Below, one piece after another: positions 34,703-48,159 of a stretch of 64,000 bases of DNA. Positions within the stretch are counted from its first letter, which is position 1; every line of letters begins with the position of its first letter. Where the stretch lies: the NCBI GenBank assembly GCA_025200525.1, contig CM045761.1, positions 98,742,182-98,806,181 of the forward strand, written 5' to 3'. The notes below the pieces were generated by a model. The model did no database searches. It was not told where the DNA came from and worked only from the letters and a program-made list of their open reading frames with translations. The position numbers and the translations under genes were made by a program. The stretch comes from Camellia lanceoleosa (lineage: Eukaryota; Streptophyta; Magnoliopsida; Ericales; Theaceae).

Positions 34703-36746
34703 TGTCACGACCCTAACCCACCCCTATGAGTTTAGCATCATAACCGGTCAGTAATTTGTGATTACCAAAGGCTTGCTTAACAATAATGACAATAATACAA
34801 TATAAAAAGGCTGACGGAAGCCAATCAATAATAACATACATCATCCAATGAGCTATGAGGACTTGAATGAGAATAAACTTTAAACAACTAAGTTATATAC
34901 ACAAACACTTGTGTCCATGAAACAAATACATACAAGACAAAACACAAGTTGGGGATGAAATCTCATTATCAAAAACAGTATTAACAAAAGTCATAAGACA
35001 TTCACTAAACTTTATATAACATTCAAAAAATGTGGATTTAAATCACCCAAAAGCCTTGGCAAAAACGATTCGGAACCTCGCGGTGAGGCACAAAAGATTG
35101 GCTTGACAAAACGGAATCAGGTTGACGCTGCTAACCTTGCTTCGGTGCCTGACCACCTACATATATACAATAAACTGTGAGCTAAATCCCAGTGAATAAC
35201 AAATGTGTAAAGGGTTTATAAACAATGTCCTTATAACAATTGAAACAATCAATTTCAGAAATAATTTAGTTCAATAAGCAGTATTCATACATTTCAATGT
35301 CATATGAAATCATTGCAGTCATACGTGGTACATCCTATAGCATAACAATACAGTAGGTCTTAAAGACTAAATAGTCAGTTGATGGCTATCAATATAATAA
35401 CAGTAGTTTCAAAGATTGGAACTGACAGAGATCTCTGTAATAATAGCAATAACAGTAACAGTAACAGTAGCAGTAACAGTTGCTAAGGATGCCATGAGTA
35501 CAATTTACAAAATAGGAGAATCATTCATCCTATAAACAGTATCATCTCATAAAACAGTACATTTAATCAATAGAAATTAAGTACAGTTGAACATAGCTTT
35601 ACAACATTGTTACTCACATTAGGCTTCTTGAAACACATGCTATATGGCACTAAGGAAGTGGCGTCGGACCTAACCAAACAATTCAAGCACAACGAGACAA
35701 TTACATTCATATTTTAAGCCAATTCCATTGATTCAGTTGTTTTCTCATTCAATTACTATGCAACATTACTCGATTGGTTCTAATGTTTCATTTATTCCTT
35801 CTAATGCACTCATGAGATGCAAATGGTCATGAAAACACTTTAAAACCATGCAAACGGAGGCTTGGAAGGTGAAAAAGAGGAGTGGAAACAAAACCGAGTC
35901 TGCCCAAAAGGGCCACAGGTACGGGAGGTGCCAACCGCACATACGATGACCATCACCGCACCTGCGAACAGAATACTCACTCATCACTGCCCTGTTTTCC
36001 GCACATGCGGGGCTCTAACCCGCACGTACAGCGCTGGATGTTTTGAAATCCGAAATTCTGCCATGTTTTGGAACCTCAATAGTGCATATTCTAACTTCAA
36101 TACCATGCATTCTAAGCCAAGAACTGACACTTTAATGGAGGATTAACACTTGTACCTTAAAACAAAAACCATGACCAAAGATTAAAACCCAAAATTGGCA
36201 TGAATAAAGTAAACTTCCAATTTAATATGTAATTGTAAAGAACATGCAAGTATGAGCTCTAATCTTCAAAATTCATAGAATTTCCTTCACATTTGAAGAA
36301 CCATACATGAATTTAAGTGTGTGAAAACAATTTCCATGCAAATCATGCCAAGCACGTTAAGGTTTTAGAATTAACTCATCCAATCTTTCATTTATACGAT
36401 CATATATTCTCAACTTCAATTTCACTTCAAATGTTGAAATGTATAATCATGAAATTTGCAACTTTTGAGCCAAAACTCTCAACTCCCATGGAGTTTCTCT
36501 TCAAATTGGAAATTATATGTAAGAAATTGAATGTATGATCCTGATTATTCAAGAATTATGCCATGCATGTATTAATTTCCATTTCTGACCACAAATCCTA
36601 CAATCAAGTTTATATTCTTCTTAAATGATCTTGAATTCCATAAGTATAAATATGATTCTTCAAATTGGTGAGACACAAGAGAAGAACTCTTACCTAGAGT
36701 TAAAGAATTGAGTTGAATTCCTACTTCTCCTTCACTTTTCTTCTTC

Positions 36747-36785
<39 letters not shown>

Positions 36786-37263
36786 GTATACACTAGGAGA
36801 GCTCCAAAAAGACCCACTATATTACACTTATCATCATCCTATTCAAGTGTTGATGAGGGTACCTCTAATGTTATTTAGTTCCCTAATTAGTTTGTCTAAG
36901 GCTTACATTAATTCATAATTAAGTTAATTAAACTCTAATAATTTTACTTAAATTAAATTAAACCTCATCATAAAATGATCTCAATTAAACTAAACTTAAA
37001 TAAATTAAGGTGAATTAGGCTGTAATTCCTATCCAATTTCTTAATTCTAACTTCTTACAAAGTAACAAATCAGACAGGTTTTATTTTCACTCTAGCCTAT
37101 CTGTCTACAATAACACAATAACAAGACAATACAAATCAATACAAATCAATACAATACATATAACACATGGCACATAAGTCACAATTAACACATAATCTCA
37201 TGATCAACACTAATCACATAATTAACTTCCTTAATTTGCTTAATTAAGAGAACGACTGTCACA
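34703..37263 (-). mobile_element. Solo LTR of the element-C family, with 5-bp target duplication
   Basis: 2561 bp; on the minus strand it starts TGTGACAGTCG and ends GGTCGTGACA, like LTR C. The pentamer ATATG directly precedes it (34698-34702) and directly follows it (37264-37268), a perfect target duplication. No internal domain is present, so it arose by LTR-LTR recombination or equivalent loss. It holds a (CT)n run at 36751-36782 and a CGCACATGCGG-type motif cluster at about 35900-36030. It interrupts Ogre-like LTR1. Confidence 0.85.
36751..36782. repeat. (CT)n microsatellite in solo LTR
   Basis: Pure CT run; on the element strand it is a GA run, as in LTR C at a comparable place. Confidence 0.95.
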
Positions 37264-39034
37264 ATATGCCATCCGAATCCATAGGATCTAGAGGCATATT
37301 CCGAGCCCCAAATGCATATAAAATCTCCCCTCATGTTGAGAGAAAAGGGTTCCAAAATTTTAATCAACATCCCTAATCCCTAATTCTCTCTAATCACTCC
37401 CTTTAATGCTTAATCAAATAGAGTAAGAGAAAGAGAGTTTGGTGAGAATTTTAGACTACTTACTACATACATTTGCTTGGATGATTTGGAACTGGAAGAC
37501 CTTTATTGACCAAAGGAGCTCTAGTTATCAGTTTGGGCCCTATCTCTGCTAGCTTAGAGGTAATCCCTAATTCCACTTTCGTATTTCTCTTTCTAAATCT
37601 ATCTCATCCATCTTTTTTTGATTTTATTTTAAAGATATGTGGTATTATTAATTGGTTGTTGCTAGCTTAGTTCAATTCCCTTTTTCTCTCCCCTTTCTAT
37701 AGATTAGTGAAGGCTTGTATAAAGGATTTGGCTAGGCCCTAATTGCTTTCTTTTCAATTTTATGGGTTAGAAACCCATACATGGTTTCCTCTATAAGAGG
37801 AGATAGATTATCTCCTTTCGAACCTATTTCACATGGATTTGAGCATTTTACGCTTCTTTTTGTGATTAGGATGATGAGAATCTATCTCCACTTAGTAGAG
37901 TTTTTTCCCTTTTTATCATTTCTGCTAGTTCTGATGATATTGAAGCCCGGATATGGCTTTTTCCTCAAGGATAGACTGGATCTCTCTTCTCATCACTATC
38001 TCTCATGGATTAAGGTAGCTTATACTCATTTCCCATGTGTTAGAGGAAGAGAACTTCTCTATCTTCATTGGAGTTTTCTTTATCTTATCTTGTCATATTC
38101 TTAACTCTTATTCATTATACTATTACAAGCATCAAGATAGGTTTATTCTCCTTACTATTTTGCTCTTTGTTAGTTTAGATTTATCATTATCATAATCGTT
38201 TGAATAGCATAGGAGCATGCATCCAAGCTTGGACCATTATTTTTGGTTTAATTATGTGACGTGTATTGTGTCGTTTCTTATGCCATCTTGATAGTGTCCA
38301 AAACCCTTAGAACTCATTGTGTGTGGATTTTGCATTAGATATTTACGCTATTGGCATGGTACAGAGGAGTACTAGGCAAGCTTCTTTCATTTTTGCATCG
38401 CACTTGTGAATGCTTCTTATAATGTCTAGCATGTTACCATGAGGGTATGTGTGCATTTGCTATATCTAGCTAATTGCTCATTTATGGAGGTCTCATTGCC
38501 TATGTTGGAATGGTTTCAACCTCTTTACGTGGCAGATGTCTCGATTTTTCAAGAGATTTCTGCTTATGAAACTCTTCTTAAAATCGCACGAGATTAAAAC
38601 ATTCCAAAATAGCTAATTTGGCCTATACTTGTCTATCTCATTTAGTAAAATTAGCAAGAGTAATTACTGGGTTTTATGAACATATCATGCTAATAATTCT
38701 CATATCATAGACTAGTAGAGGCTGATCTTTGATCGGGTGAGTGGGGGTGCTCAATTCATGACCTTCCCTCTCATACCTAAGATCCTGAGTTAAGACATTT
38801 TGGTTAAGATAGATCATGGCCTTTATGGGTACAAGTCATGGGTTTCCTAGTTTTTTCCAAAAGATTAGGTCATGACTTTGAGTCTGGTGCTGTAATCAAT
38901 CTTTGGCATTTCTTGTGATTGGTGGGCTTGGATTTTCCATATTTGAACTCTCATTCTGTTTAATGTTGCACTCGTGGAACCAGACTGAGGATTCCAAACT
39001 ATTGAGCATGCTCGGATCCCCCCAGACATCCGTA
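37264..39034 (+). mobile_element. Right part of Ogre-like LTR1 (element Og1)
   Basis: Resumes after the solo LTR and ends just before a tRNA-Arg primer site. A TATAAAA-like box lies near 37317. The last 350 bases share landmarks with LTR2 and LTR3: TTGATCGGG-GAG-GGGGGTGCTCAATTCATGACCTTCCC-TCTCRTACCTAAG, then GTCATGGGTTTCCTA. The final bases CCGTA have decayed from the expected TCTACA. Confidence 0.7.
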
Positions 39035-39039
39035 GTTTA

Positions 39040-39057
39040 TGGCGACTCTGTTGGGGA
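39040..39057 (+). other. Primer binding site of Og1 (tRNA-Arg type)
   Basis: TGGCGACTCTGTTGGGGA, five bases after the LTR end. The TGGCGACTC-GCTGGGGA form complementary to tRNA-Arg is known from Ogre-type elements. Confidence 0.8.
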
Positions 39058-39810
39058 GAATTAAGAGAACTTGACTTGAAAGCTTTTTATATGAGATTTG
39101 TTGACATTGAGATATGTTCATTAATTTTGCATTTGCATTGGTTCACTTGAAACCCTTGCATTCGTCACCTGTCAATTCAAGACAACTTGCCAGACATACA
39201 TGTTGTTAGGCTGAGAATGCAAACCCTCAGATCTTGATAATTGCCTACTATTTGATCCTCTTTTCTCTACTCGGCAAATGGGTAGAGAGGTGTTTAGGTG
39301 ATGATGTCAGGGCACTCCTTTTGACTTTATCCTACCTTTGCATATAGTGAGCTATAGAACCTTCTAAAAATAGGACAAGATACTCACCCTCAAGTTGTTT
39401 TGATGCCTCTTGGAATGAATAGAGAAGCCCTAGATCTCTTTCAAAAATAGGACAAGGAAACCTTAGCCTCCATAGGAGTGTTTTCATTTACCTGTTATGT
39501 GCTATGTGTTATATACTAGAACAGATGCATGGGTTTTCTTTGAATAAAAAGGTTATGTCAAATCAGTTTGGGGATTGATGTTTGAATATAGAGATCTAGT
39601 TTTGGTAACCATCTACAGGGGTACTGTTTAATTGGAGGATCTTTGTTCTTTTCTTTTTGCTTGGAGATGCGGAATCGTTGCTTCAAATAGGCCTAGCATT
39701 CCCCAAGTTCAGTGGACTCATTTAGGCCGTCTATGGAAAGTTAGTGATCTTTGTTCAGGATAACCAGTGCTAGTATCTTTGCCATCATGGATCAAAAGAA
39801 GAAGAGTTAA

Positions 39811-41140
39811 ATGATCACCAGGAGTACATTTCAATCATCTACCTCTAGTTCAATATCACCTTCAGTTATGGTCCAATTTCCCGTTGAGATCACATAAATG
39901 ATATATGCACTGCACAACATTGTGAAAGTTTTAAACCAAACAATCGCCACTCAAGGTAGAACTATAGCCGACATGCAAGGCTTACCTAGGGCACCGATAG
40001 CTCCTCCTACCCTTGAAGCTCTCTCAATCCCACTAGTTCACCCACCGTTAGCTACATCACTAAATGCTGAGGACTTCTATGGTTTGAACCCAAACCCTCA
40101 AGATGATCCAATCCTCGTTCCACTAACTGCTATTGAAGGGCTTTTCCTTCTAGATTTGGTTGAATATGGTCCAGCAATCAAGAGAATTGCTAAGTTGGAT
40201 AAAGTCCTCAAGAAAACCCAAGGTATTGACATTATCCTAAACGTAGAGGATGGATACATAGAGACTATTCTCAGATTGCCAGAAAGATTCAAAATGCCTC
40301 ACATTGACCATTTTGATGGTACCGGTGATCCGATTGTCCATATCCACTTGTTTTCTGACATATTAAGGTCTACGAGGTTTTCTGACATATTAAGGCCTAC
40401 GAGATTGACCCAAGCGTAGAAACTCTCTTTGTTCAAGAGGACCTTGTTTGGGGTCGCCGCCATTTGGTATGCAAAACTAGAGGATAAGGTAAAAAAAGAA
40501 TTGTGAAGAGCTAGTTGAAACGTTCGTGGCCCAAAATTCTTACAATACATAGATTGATGTAACCACCTGAGAGTTGGAGGCTACGAGACAAGAACCCAAG
40601 GAGAAATTCAGCGACTTTGTCACTTGTTTGAGGAGTAAAGCTGCTAGAATGACCAACAGACTCGTTGTGAAAGACCAAGTCCGTATGGTAGTCAAAAATT
40701 TGTAAAACCGACTCATGAAGAGAATGATTGTTCTCTCTTTGTTCAACTTTAAGGACCTGCAATGCTCTAAATCAGGGTTTGATAGTTGAGTAGGTCAAAA
40801 ATCCGAAAAAGCCCTATGTTCGAAATAACAATGTTGTTGCTACCAATACCAAGACAACTGAAGTCAACTTTGTGACAACTCAACCCAACACTGCCAAACT
40901 ATTTGCCAATGCTACCCAAAACACTATTAACCAAGCTCGAATCCAGAATGAAGCCTTCCATCCCTTACATATGAGCCCAACCCGAGCCATGAAAATCTAT
41001 CTATACAAGGGACATCTCAAGCTCTTTGAACCACAACCACTTCCCGATCCACTCCTACCAAAACATGATCCCATCAAATACTGTGTCTTTCACCAACAAC
41101 ACAGTCATGAAACTGACCGATGCTAAAATTTAGGATCTCA
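39811..41140 (+). pseudogene. Og1 gag remnant
   Basis: Probable start at ATG 39811, followed by a Ser/Thr-rich leader and a stop at 39895. The frame then stays open to 40419, with LDKVLKKTQGIDIILNVEDG and FKMPHIDHFDGTGDPIVHIH, the gag core opening of Tat/Ogre elements. A 30-base tandem duplication (SDILRSTRF/SDILRPTRL) interrupts the core. Further on, with stops and frame changes, come WYAKLEDKVK, the LYKGHLKLFEPQPLPDPLLPK segment and the Cys/His module KYCVFHQQHSHETDRC followed at once by a stop. Non-functional. Confidence 0.8.
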
Positions 41141-41463
41141 TAGACAACAAAATCATTGCACCTCTGTAGAAGCCAAATGTCACCAACAACCCACTTCCAA
41201 ACCATGCCCAAATTTCTCCACCTCCGAATGACAACCTTATCCATACACGTCCCATCTTTGACCCTAACCCATACATCATTCCATCCTATTTACCCAAACA
41301 TGAGGTGTACATTCCTGTGAACACGAACTTGTGCATTCTAAATGTACCCCAATCAAACCCAATAACAGCATTGGTACCAAGAGTTATGGCCCTAGCAGCA
41401 TTGTGTTAGCAGGCTAAATAGCAAAGGAAGTTGTACGAAGAAATTAGTACAACTGCAGGTTGA

Positions 41464-42830
41464 ATGGAGCTCAGTAATGCATCAATATTTTCCAAGATTG
41501 AGACTAAGTTTTTAGGGAACGATATCGAGACAAATGAAGAGGATTTTCTAATTGAAAACAATGACCTTGAATTGAATTTAGCAGAAGTGGCGTGGATTAT
41601 TGCTAAGATCAAGAGTGTTTGGATGAAAAAGTTTCTGAAACTGGATGTTTGGAATGAAGTGATAATGAACCAATAGGAAGAAACTAGGGACGCTGAAATT
41701 CACTATACTTTGTTGATTACAACATTGAAATGTGAAGAGAAAAATAGGGCTTTTCCTCAGGAAATTGATGATGATTGATTTATAGGAAGTTTGTTCAATA
41801 AGGAAGAACATAAGCATGATATGGTGTCCAATCCAAGTAAATTTATTATGTCAGCATATGGACCTAAGCTAGAGGTTACCATACCTGAATTCTTCAATGT
41901 CAATGCTACTAATATAGACATGGAAGAATAAGATCTCAATATATTTGCAGCTTTGGCAAGAAGAGATGGATAATCTCCGTTTCTTTGAGGAACATGATTT
42001 GGGAGACATACAATTCTGGTGGTGGGATCCACATCGTTTAAAGACAAGTGATGGACGGGGTGATGAATGGGAAGAAGAACGTCAAGTGACAGAAGGTGAA
42101 AATGAGAAAGAAGTTGTAGTTAGTGGTGAGAATTCAATCAAAGAAGGTATAGATAATGAGGGGAATGAGAAGAAAGTCAAGAAAGTCCAAATTGAGCAAG
42201 GAGAAGATAAATTGAGCAATAATGAAGCCTTGAAAATTGAAAACATAGAGGCTAGTAAAGATGAGAGTAAGAAGAAGAAGAAGGAAAAAAAACAAAATTC
42301 AGTGAGGATGAGGGTGATAAGATAAAGGTAGAAGATCTTGAGGGCAAAGAATCTGACGAAGGGTCCTTAAAAAACATCATGCCTATCTTTGAGTGGGACA
42401 CGGTTGCCCCAGTGCCTAACTAGTTTGATCAACCAGATGAAACTGAGGAGATAAGAGCTATCAAAGAAACTGAAGAGGAGCAAGACATGAGATTAGATAT
42501 GGGAAGTGAATATGAGGAATATGAAGAAATCAGTGACGAAGCCTTTCCTCAAAGGTTCGAAAGGCCTACTCTTGAATTGCATACTGCGACTACTATACCA
42601 AATTGGTTTGATTACCCAGATGAGACAGAAGAAATGAAGACTGCTAGAGAAGTTAGGAAAAGACAAGAAATGAATGCTACTTAGGCTGAGATCATGCAAG
42701 GAGGGACTGTTCAAGAAATAAAACTTTACCAACTGATGGATTGCTTAGAGATTGGAATAATTAACCTTGAGCTTGATGATTGTCTTGCTATGATAAAAAA
42801 GAAAAAGAAAGAGAGAGAATGATGGGGAAA
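41464..42830 (+). pseudogene. Og1 acidic linker region between gag and protease
   Basis: Fragmented frames, rich in Glu and Lys, for example 41945-42325 (FFEEHDLGDIQFWWWDPHRL then a long E/K/N-rich tail) and 42487-42684 (EYEEYEEISDEAFPQRFERP). Two related WFD-PDETEE blocks occur, at about 42420 and 42610, so part is internally duplicated. It sits where Tat/Ogre elements have a variable linker. Function unknown. Confidence 0.55.
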
Positions 42831-43160
42831 TGATGACATGTATCTTGCCTACTCTAATGAAAGTTAGGCAGAGAACATACCAGAGACATTTGGTACTCCA
42901 AGGAGGTCGACCATCTAACCCGAAGTGGACGATACTTCAAGCCTCCATACCTAGAGTAAGAAGAGATATTCGAAAAAGATGTGAAGAAAGGAAAGGGAAA
43001 AATAGAGGAAGATTTGGTGCTCAAACAACTGAAGAAGATTCAGGCAGATATCTCGATTTGGGGGCTATTGATGGCCTCTCATGTACATCGCCAAGTTGTA
43101 GTCTTTATACTCAGCAAAACAAAATTATCCATTAACACCACCCCTAATTAGCTGGTATCG

Positions 43161-43512
43161 TTGATAACTCCTACCCTGAGAGACATCTCAATTGTCTTAT
43201 TCTCTGCTAAAGATTTGCCACCTGAAGGATCCAATCACAATAAACCTCTTCATGTCTTGCTCAAAACTCAGAACAAGTGGGTTCTGGTAGTACTAATCGA
43301 TACAGGGTCAGCTTTGAATGTTTGTCCAACCAAAACAGCATATGCAATGGGACTAAGAGTTGCAGATTTCAAGCCAAAATCTTAGGCTCTAAGAGCCTAC
43401 GACAATACTAGTAGAAAAGTGATGGGAACTGTCAAGTTGGGAATAGAGTTCAAGCCAGCAGAACAAGAGGTAGAGTTTTACGTCATGGATGTCCCTACAA
43501 CATTCAACATGC
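43161..43512 (+). pseudogene. Og1 protease remnant
   Basis: FSAKDLPPEGSNHNKPLHVL is followed by the active site VLIDTGSALNVCPTKTAYAM with an intact D-T-G triad. After a TAG at 43384, LRAYDNTSRKVMGTVKLGIE and VEFYVMDVPTTFNMLG match the protease of Tat/Ogre elements. The homology stops abruptly at 43512, inside the conserved NMLLGRPW motif, and no reverse transcriptase follows. The break marks an internal deletion. Confidence 0.85.
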
Positions 43513-43896
43513 TTGGTTTAGTTTGTTTCAATTGTATTTTACTATTACTGAGTTGTATTTTTTAGTTGTGGTGTCGTCTGATTCAAAATTTTGTATATGT
43601 TCAACCATCTTTGTTTTGATCAAATAAGATTGCTTCTGTGCTATGCTAATCCATACATCTATGTGCAAAACATTTTCAAAAAGAGTCTTCATTTCATTAA
43701 ATAGAGGTTTTATCCCTAATAAGGTTTTACAAAACATTTTCAAAAACGAGGAAGCTAATGCTATCTTACAAACACTTTCAAAAGGGAAACTCCTAACCAA
43801 AAAGAAAAGGGCTCAAAGTGAACCCTTAGGCTGCCCTTCACCTTCTGCACCGTGAAATAGAATAGCTCGAAGTGTTAGCGAAGGGTGATGGGACTC
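43513..43896 (+). other. Og1 tail between deleted pol and LTR2
   Basis: Non-coding; contains a duplicated CAAAACATTTTCAAAAA segment (about 43667 and 43731). It ends with GAAGGGTGATGGGACTC next to LTR2, which could serve as a polypurine tract, in which case LTR2 would be the 3' LTR of Og1. Otherwise it is an insertion site. Confidence 0.4.
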
Positions 43897-46800
43897 TGTA
43901 GACACCCCTTTTTTGAGGCCCTTCAAGACTTGGATGTTCTTGCAGGTACATCCGATGATGAGTCTGTTTGCTTGCTAAGCGCTCGAAGTCCTCAGCAGAA
44001 TGCCATAACTTTGAGCCTTTCAAACCCTGCATCCATTTGGTCTCATTTTTGGACCATGCCTTGGTCTTTCCATCCTGTAATTTATGGTGGCCTGCCGACC
44101 ATCCCTGGAGGCTGTCGGCCATCATTTCTTGTCTGCAGACCATTGATGTGCCTTGCCGGCCATCACTGATGGTCGGCCAGCCACCAGTGTTTTCTGCATA
44201 TATTTTATGCCAATTGTGCATGCTGTTTGCACAAATGCATGCATCTGTCCACACGTGGAGGGTTGGATCTCCTTGTATAGATTTTATGTTTTCTATATAT
44301 AGGGACCCCCTCTCCCATGTTTTGGGGTTAGAAAATTTTAGACTCATAAATTTTTCTCTTTACAATTCTCTCTCTCTCTCTACAAATTTTTTACATTTTT
44401 GCCTACAATTCCTACACTCTTGCCTATACACCCTTAACCAAATCCTCTCATCTCTGAGCTAAGGTGTTCTTGGGCTTGGTTTGAGCTCTAGAAGGTGGTA
44501 TTTTCTTGGAATTGTTGCTTGGAATCACTCTTCTCTTCAAGAGGTATAATACTAGCTTTGTAGGCTTGCTTTACATACTTGTATTCCTATCTTTTTTTTA
44601 ATTGTTTTGGGCTGTTTTTGAGCTGTAAGAAACCCTATTTTTATGGGGTAAAATTGGTTTTTTTGGCCATTTAAGGTTGCGGGTGGTTCATCCCTCTTTA
44701 TTTCTTCTTTAAAAAGCCTTTGCACCTTTGTTTCTCATTTTCAAACCATCTTTTTCTGGGCCTTTAAACACTGATTTTCAGAGTGTTTTCAGTGATAAAG
44801 ATCAGGTTTTGAATTCCAAATTTGAAAGGGTTAGCCTCCCTTCCTTGTGTCTTGTTTGCTAGTCTAGTTGGTGTCATGCTTTAGCTTAATTTTCTAGCTT
44901 GCTTTATTCCAGCATGTTTTAGCCTATATTTTGAACTATTTTAACTCTGTTTTAGGTTGGTTGTTGCATTTGAGTCTTATATTGCATAGTTTTAGTGTAA
45001 TAGTCCTCACAAGCTTGGTGTTTTAGGCCTTTAGACACCACTTGTTTAAGTTGATTGTATCTTTTTGGTGCTTTTCACACTTAATTTCAGCACTAATCAT
45101 CTCTGCAACCTCCCTCATTTCTTGGCTTTTGTTTTTTCTTTGAAAATGGTTTCAAGTCATTTGTTTGCCTAAGTGTGAAATTGAGGTTTCATGCTTAATG
45201 GTTTAATCCCTTAGGGGGTTCATTACCAACGGTATGAGACTTCTTTCATACTAAAAGCAACTTGTGTTTTGAGCCATCTTTCCATTAGAGGACTTTAATT
45301 CACCCTTTGGACTTAATTTGATTAAAGGATGGTTGGTAATCTAAAATGAGTAACTAAAACTTGGGACTAAAAGATGAGCAAGATAATAACTTGATGTGTT
45401 CAATCGGACGTTAATTGAACACAAGGAACTTGGACCATTTCATACTTACTAGTGATGAAATGATCCAAGTCTCCAAGGTCAACTTCTTCCCTTTATTTTT
45501 CATGAAAGGGAGAAGGTTTGTGCCTCGTTTTGCATTTATTGAACTTGCACATCTTGAATCACAAGCCATCATGCAATGAAATTGCTTGAGTTGGTGGTTT
45601 GTGGCTTAAGTTCACCTTTCCTTGGATTTGTACAGGAAAATGAGGGGTGAGTTGTGCAAATAATCTATGGGAATACCCTCTTTTTGCTTTGTTTGCACTC
45701 TGTTGCAGCAAGATGAACCAATGCATCAGTGGCCGGCAGGCCACTCTTCATGGCCGACAGAGTGCCATTGATGGCTAGTAGGCCACTTCCATGGACGGCA
45801 GGTGGCCGGCAAGCTTTACCAGTGGGTGGCTGGCCATTGATGCAAACCTCAGCAGAGTATTGGTAAGGTGAAGGAAAATTGTTCTGAAAGTGTTCAATTG
45901 TGCAAATAGAGGCTTTCGAGAGTAAAGCGGAGGTCTTTTCGAATGGAAACCGAGCATGCACATACACGTCTTTCATTTCTCGAGGTGGAACAACAAATTA
46001 CCTTAGTTTAGTTACTTAGTTAAATTATTAGTTGCAATTGTTTTGTAATTATTTAATTAGTTAGTTAGCTAGTTAATTCAAGTGTTGTAATAATAATTAA
46101 TTAATTAGTTTAGCTATTTATTCGGTGTAATAATTAGCTTAATTAGATTTCATTAGCTTAGCTTAGTTAGCTAGTTAGCTTTATTCATTCGGACTCTCAT
46201 TTGTGAGAGCGAAATGTAATAATGTGTATGTCTTCCAATCCCACGTCTTTCTCCTTTTTACTTAACCGCTTTTGATGGTTAGTTTAGGAGCATCACCTTT
46301 CAATTAGCATACCTCATGCTTGTATCCATTCATCTCGTATTGCATGCACCGAGGCTCGACGCATCATTCTAATCGAATTGTCATTTCAATACATTCTTTG
46401 AATACATGCTTAGACTGCATATCATTTAATCGAATCATATGCCATATTAGTAGCCAAGACTATTAATTGCATTATTGCATGTGTAGCATTAGACATCTTG
46501 TATAGTTAGGAATCATGTATATTTTTTTTTTCTAACTCATATCTTCTTAGTTTGGAGTACTAGGTGAGTTTTTAATGGTTTAGCATACTTGTATGAGTGT
46601 AAGTGATTGGCATAACTAGCATGCTTGCCATGTGGCTAAATGCTTACTTGATAAACTGTTTGAATATCTGTGGATGAAGGCTTGTTGTTTGAATTGGAGC
46701 GATTCAACGAATGTACATTTTAAACCCGCTATGTCTAGTGGCAAATTCATAACTTTAAGCCCACTTTGTTAAATGGAAAATTCGCAACCTTTAAGCCCAC

Positions 46801-47327
46801 TTGAGGTGGCAAAATCAAATCCTTTTCGCAAACAAACATGAAATTGAATTGTTCTAACTTGAGCAAATTAGTATATACTTGCTTGTGCGCATCATATAGT
46901 AAAGCTAGCCTAATAACCGGAACAAGAGCACATAATGTTCATAAAAATCATATCATGATTAGTATAAGTTGATCTTTGATCGGGCAAGAGGGGGTGCTCA
47001 ATTAATGACCTTCCCCTCTCGTACCTAAGTTTTCGAGCCAAGGCAACTTTGGTGATGTCGGACACGTGGCCTTTGGCACGAGTCATGGGTTTCCTAAATT
47101 TTCCCAAAATAAAATATTTAGGTGGCGCCTTTGTATCTGGCAAAGTAGTCCAATTTTGGCATTTTTTATCCTAAAATCAAATTTCCAAAAGATTTGTTAG
47201 ATTTGGACTCTTTGGTTCTTATTAATTTCACACTGTACTTGTGAAATTAGATTCAGAATCGCGGGAGTTCGAACTGTAAGGCTTTTTTCAAACCTTCCAA
47301 AAGGGGGCGCGAAAAAGCCAAGCTACA
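43897..47327 (+). mobile_element. Ogre-like LTR2
   Basis: 3431 bp, TGTAGACACCCC to AAGCTACA, with the primer site five bases beyond. A TATA box CTATATATAG lies at 44293-44302. Two clusters of GGCCGGC-type palindromes flank it (44085-44185 and 45727-45845). Past the TATA box come GAGCTCTAGAAGG and the TTCAAGAGGTATAA-AC landmarks also present in LTR3, and near the end a block shared with LTR1 and LTR3. It resembles LTR3 only in patches, so it belongs to a sister subfamily. Confidence 0.8.
44293..44302 (+). promoter_or_regulatory. LTR2 TATA box
   Basis: CTATATATAG followed by GGGACCCCCTCTCCC, a plausible RNA polymerase II core promoter of the LTR. It lies about 400 bases into the LTR and about 110 bases downstream of the first palindromic cluster. 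Confidence 0.6.
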
Positions 47328-47332
47328 GTTTC

Positions 47333-47350
47333 TGGCGACTCTGCTGGGGA
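47333..47350 (+). other. Primer binding site of Og2 (tRNA-Arg type)
   Basis: TGGCGACTCTGCTGGGGA, the best-preserved of the three copies in the window. Confidence 0.85.
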
Positions 47351-48159
47351 CTTAGAGAACTTGACTCGAACTCATGATATGACATTCTATCTACACTTAT
47401 GTGTTTCTTTCCATTTGCATTTGCATTGGCATTCGTGCACCTAATTCACTATGTTTGCCATCTGCTATTCCTGAATGGTTTGCCAGAGGCTTGCTTGGAA
47501 AAGCTTGCCACAAGGCTAACTAGTTGCGGGCTCTACCACGATGGGAACACAACCCTTGGATTTGGACTATCGCTGTACCGTTTGATCCTCCTTTCACTTC
47601 TCGGTGCTAGGTGTGAGAGGTATATTTGGTAGTCTTGCTAAGATACCCTTTTTTGACCAATCAACCTAGTTACATATCGAAAGCTATAGAGACTGTTCCA
47701 AACTAAGACAGGTTGCTTACTTGAATGCAGGATTGTGTGAAACCACTTTGCTTGAATAGTTGAACCCTAGTTTCGTAGGATAGGGTAACCCTACCCCATC
47801 ATAACGGTGTGTTGGCTCTCACTTAACTGGTATGTGCTTTTAGAGTGAAACTCTACAGGAATGTATGTATCAATTGCAAGTTTGGGTATTAATTTTTGGG
47901 GATAGAAATCAGTGTTGAGTGCAGTTCTACAGCTTATGATTACAGTTGTGTCTTGTTCACATCTGAGCTGAGGTGCTGTGCGGTTTTTGATTTTTCACTT
48001 TCTTTTAGCTTTATTTCTTTTTGCAAGTTAGTTTCTCACAATTACTTCAGACAATTTTATTACCCCCCAAGCACTCTAGACTCGTGTAAGAAGACTTTAC
48101 TGATCAGGGGATCTTGTTAGGGGATAGCCAGTGTTTGCTTCACTCCCACTAGTTACGAG

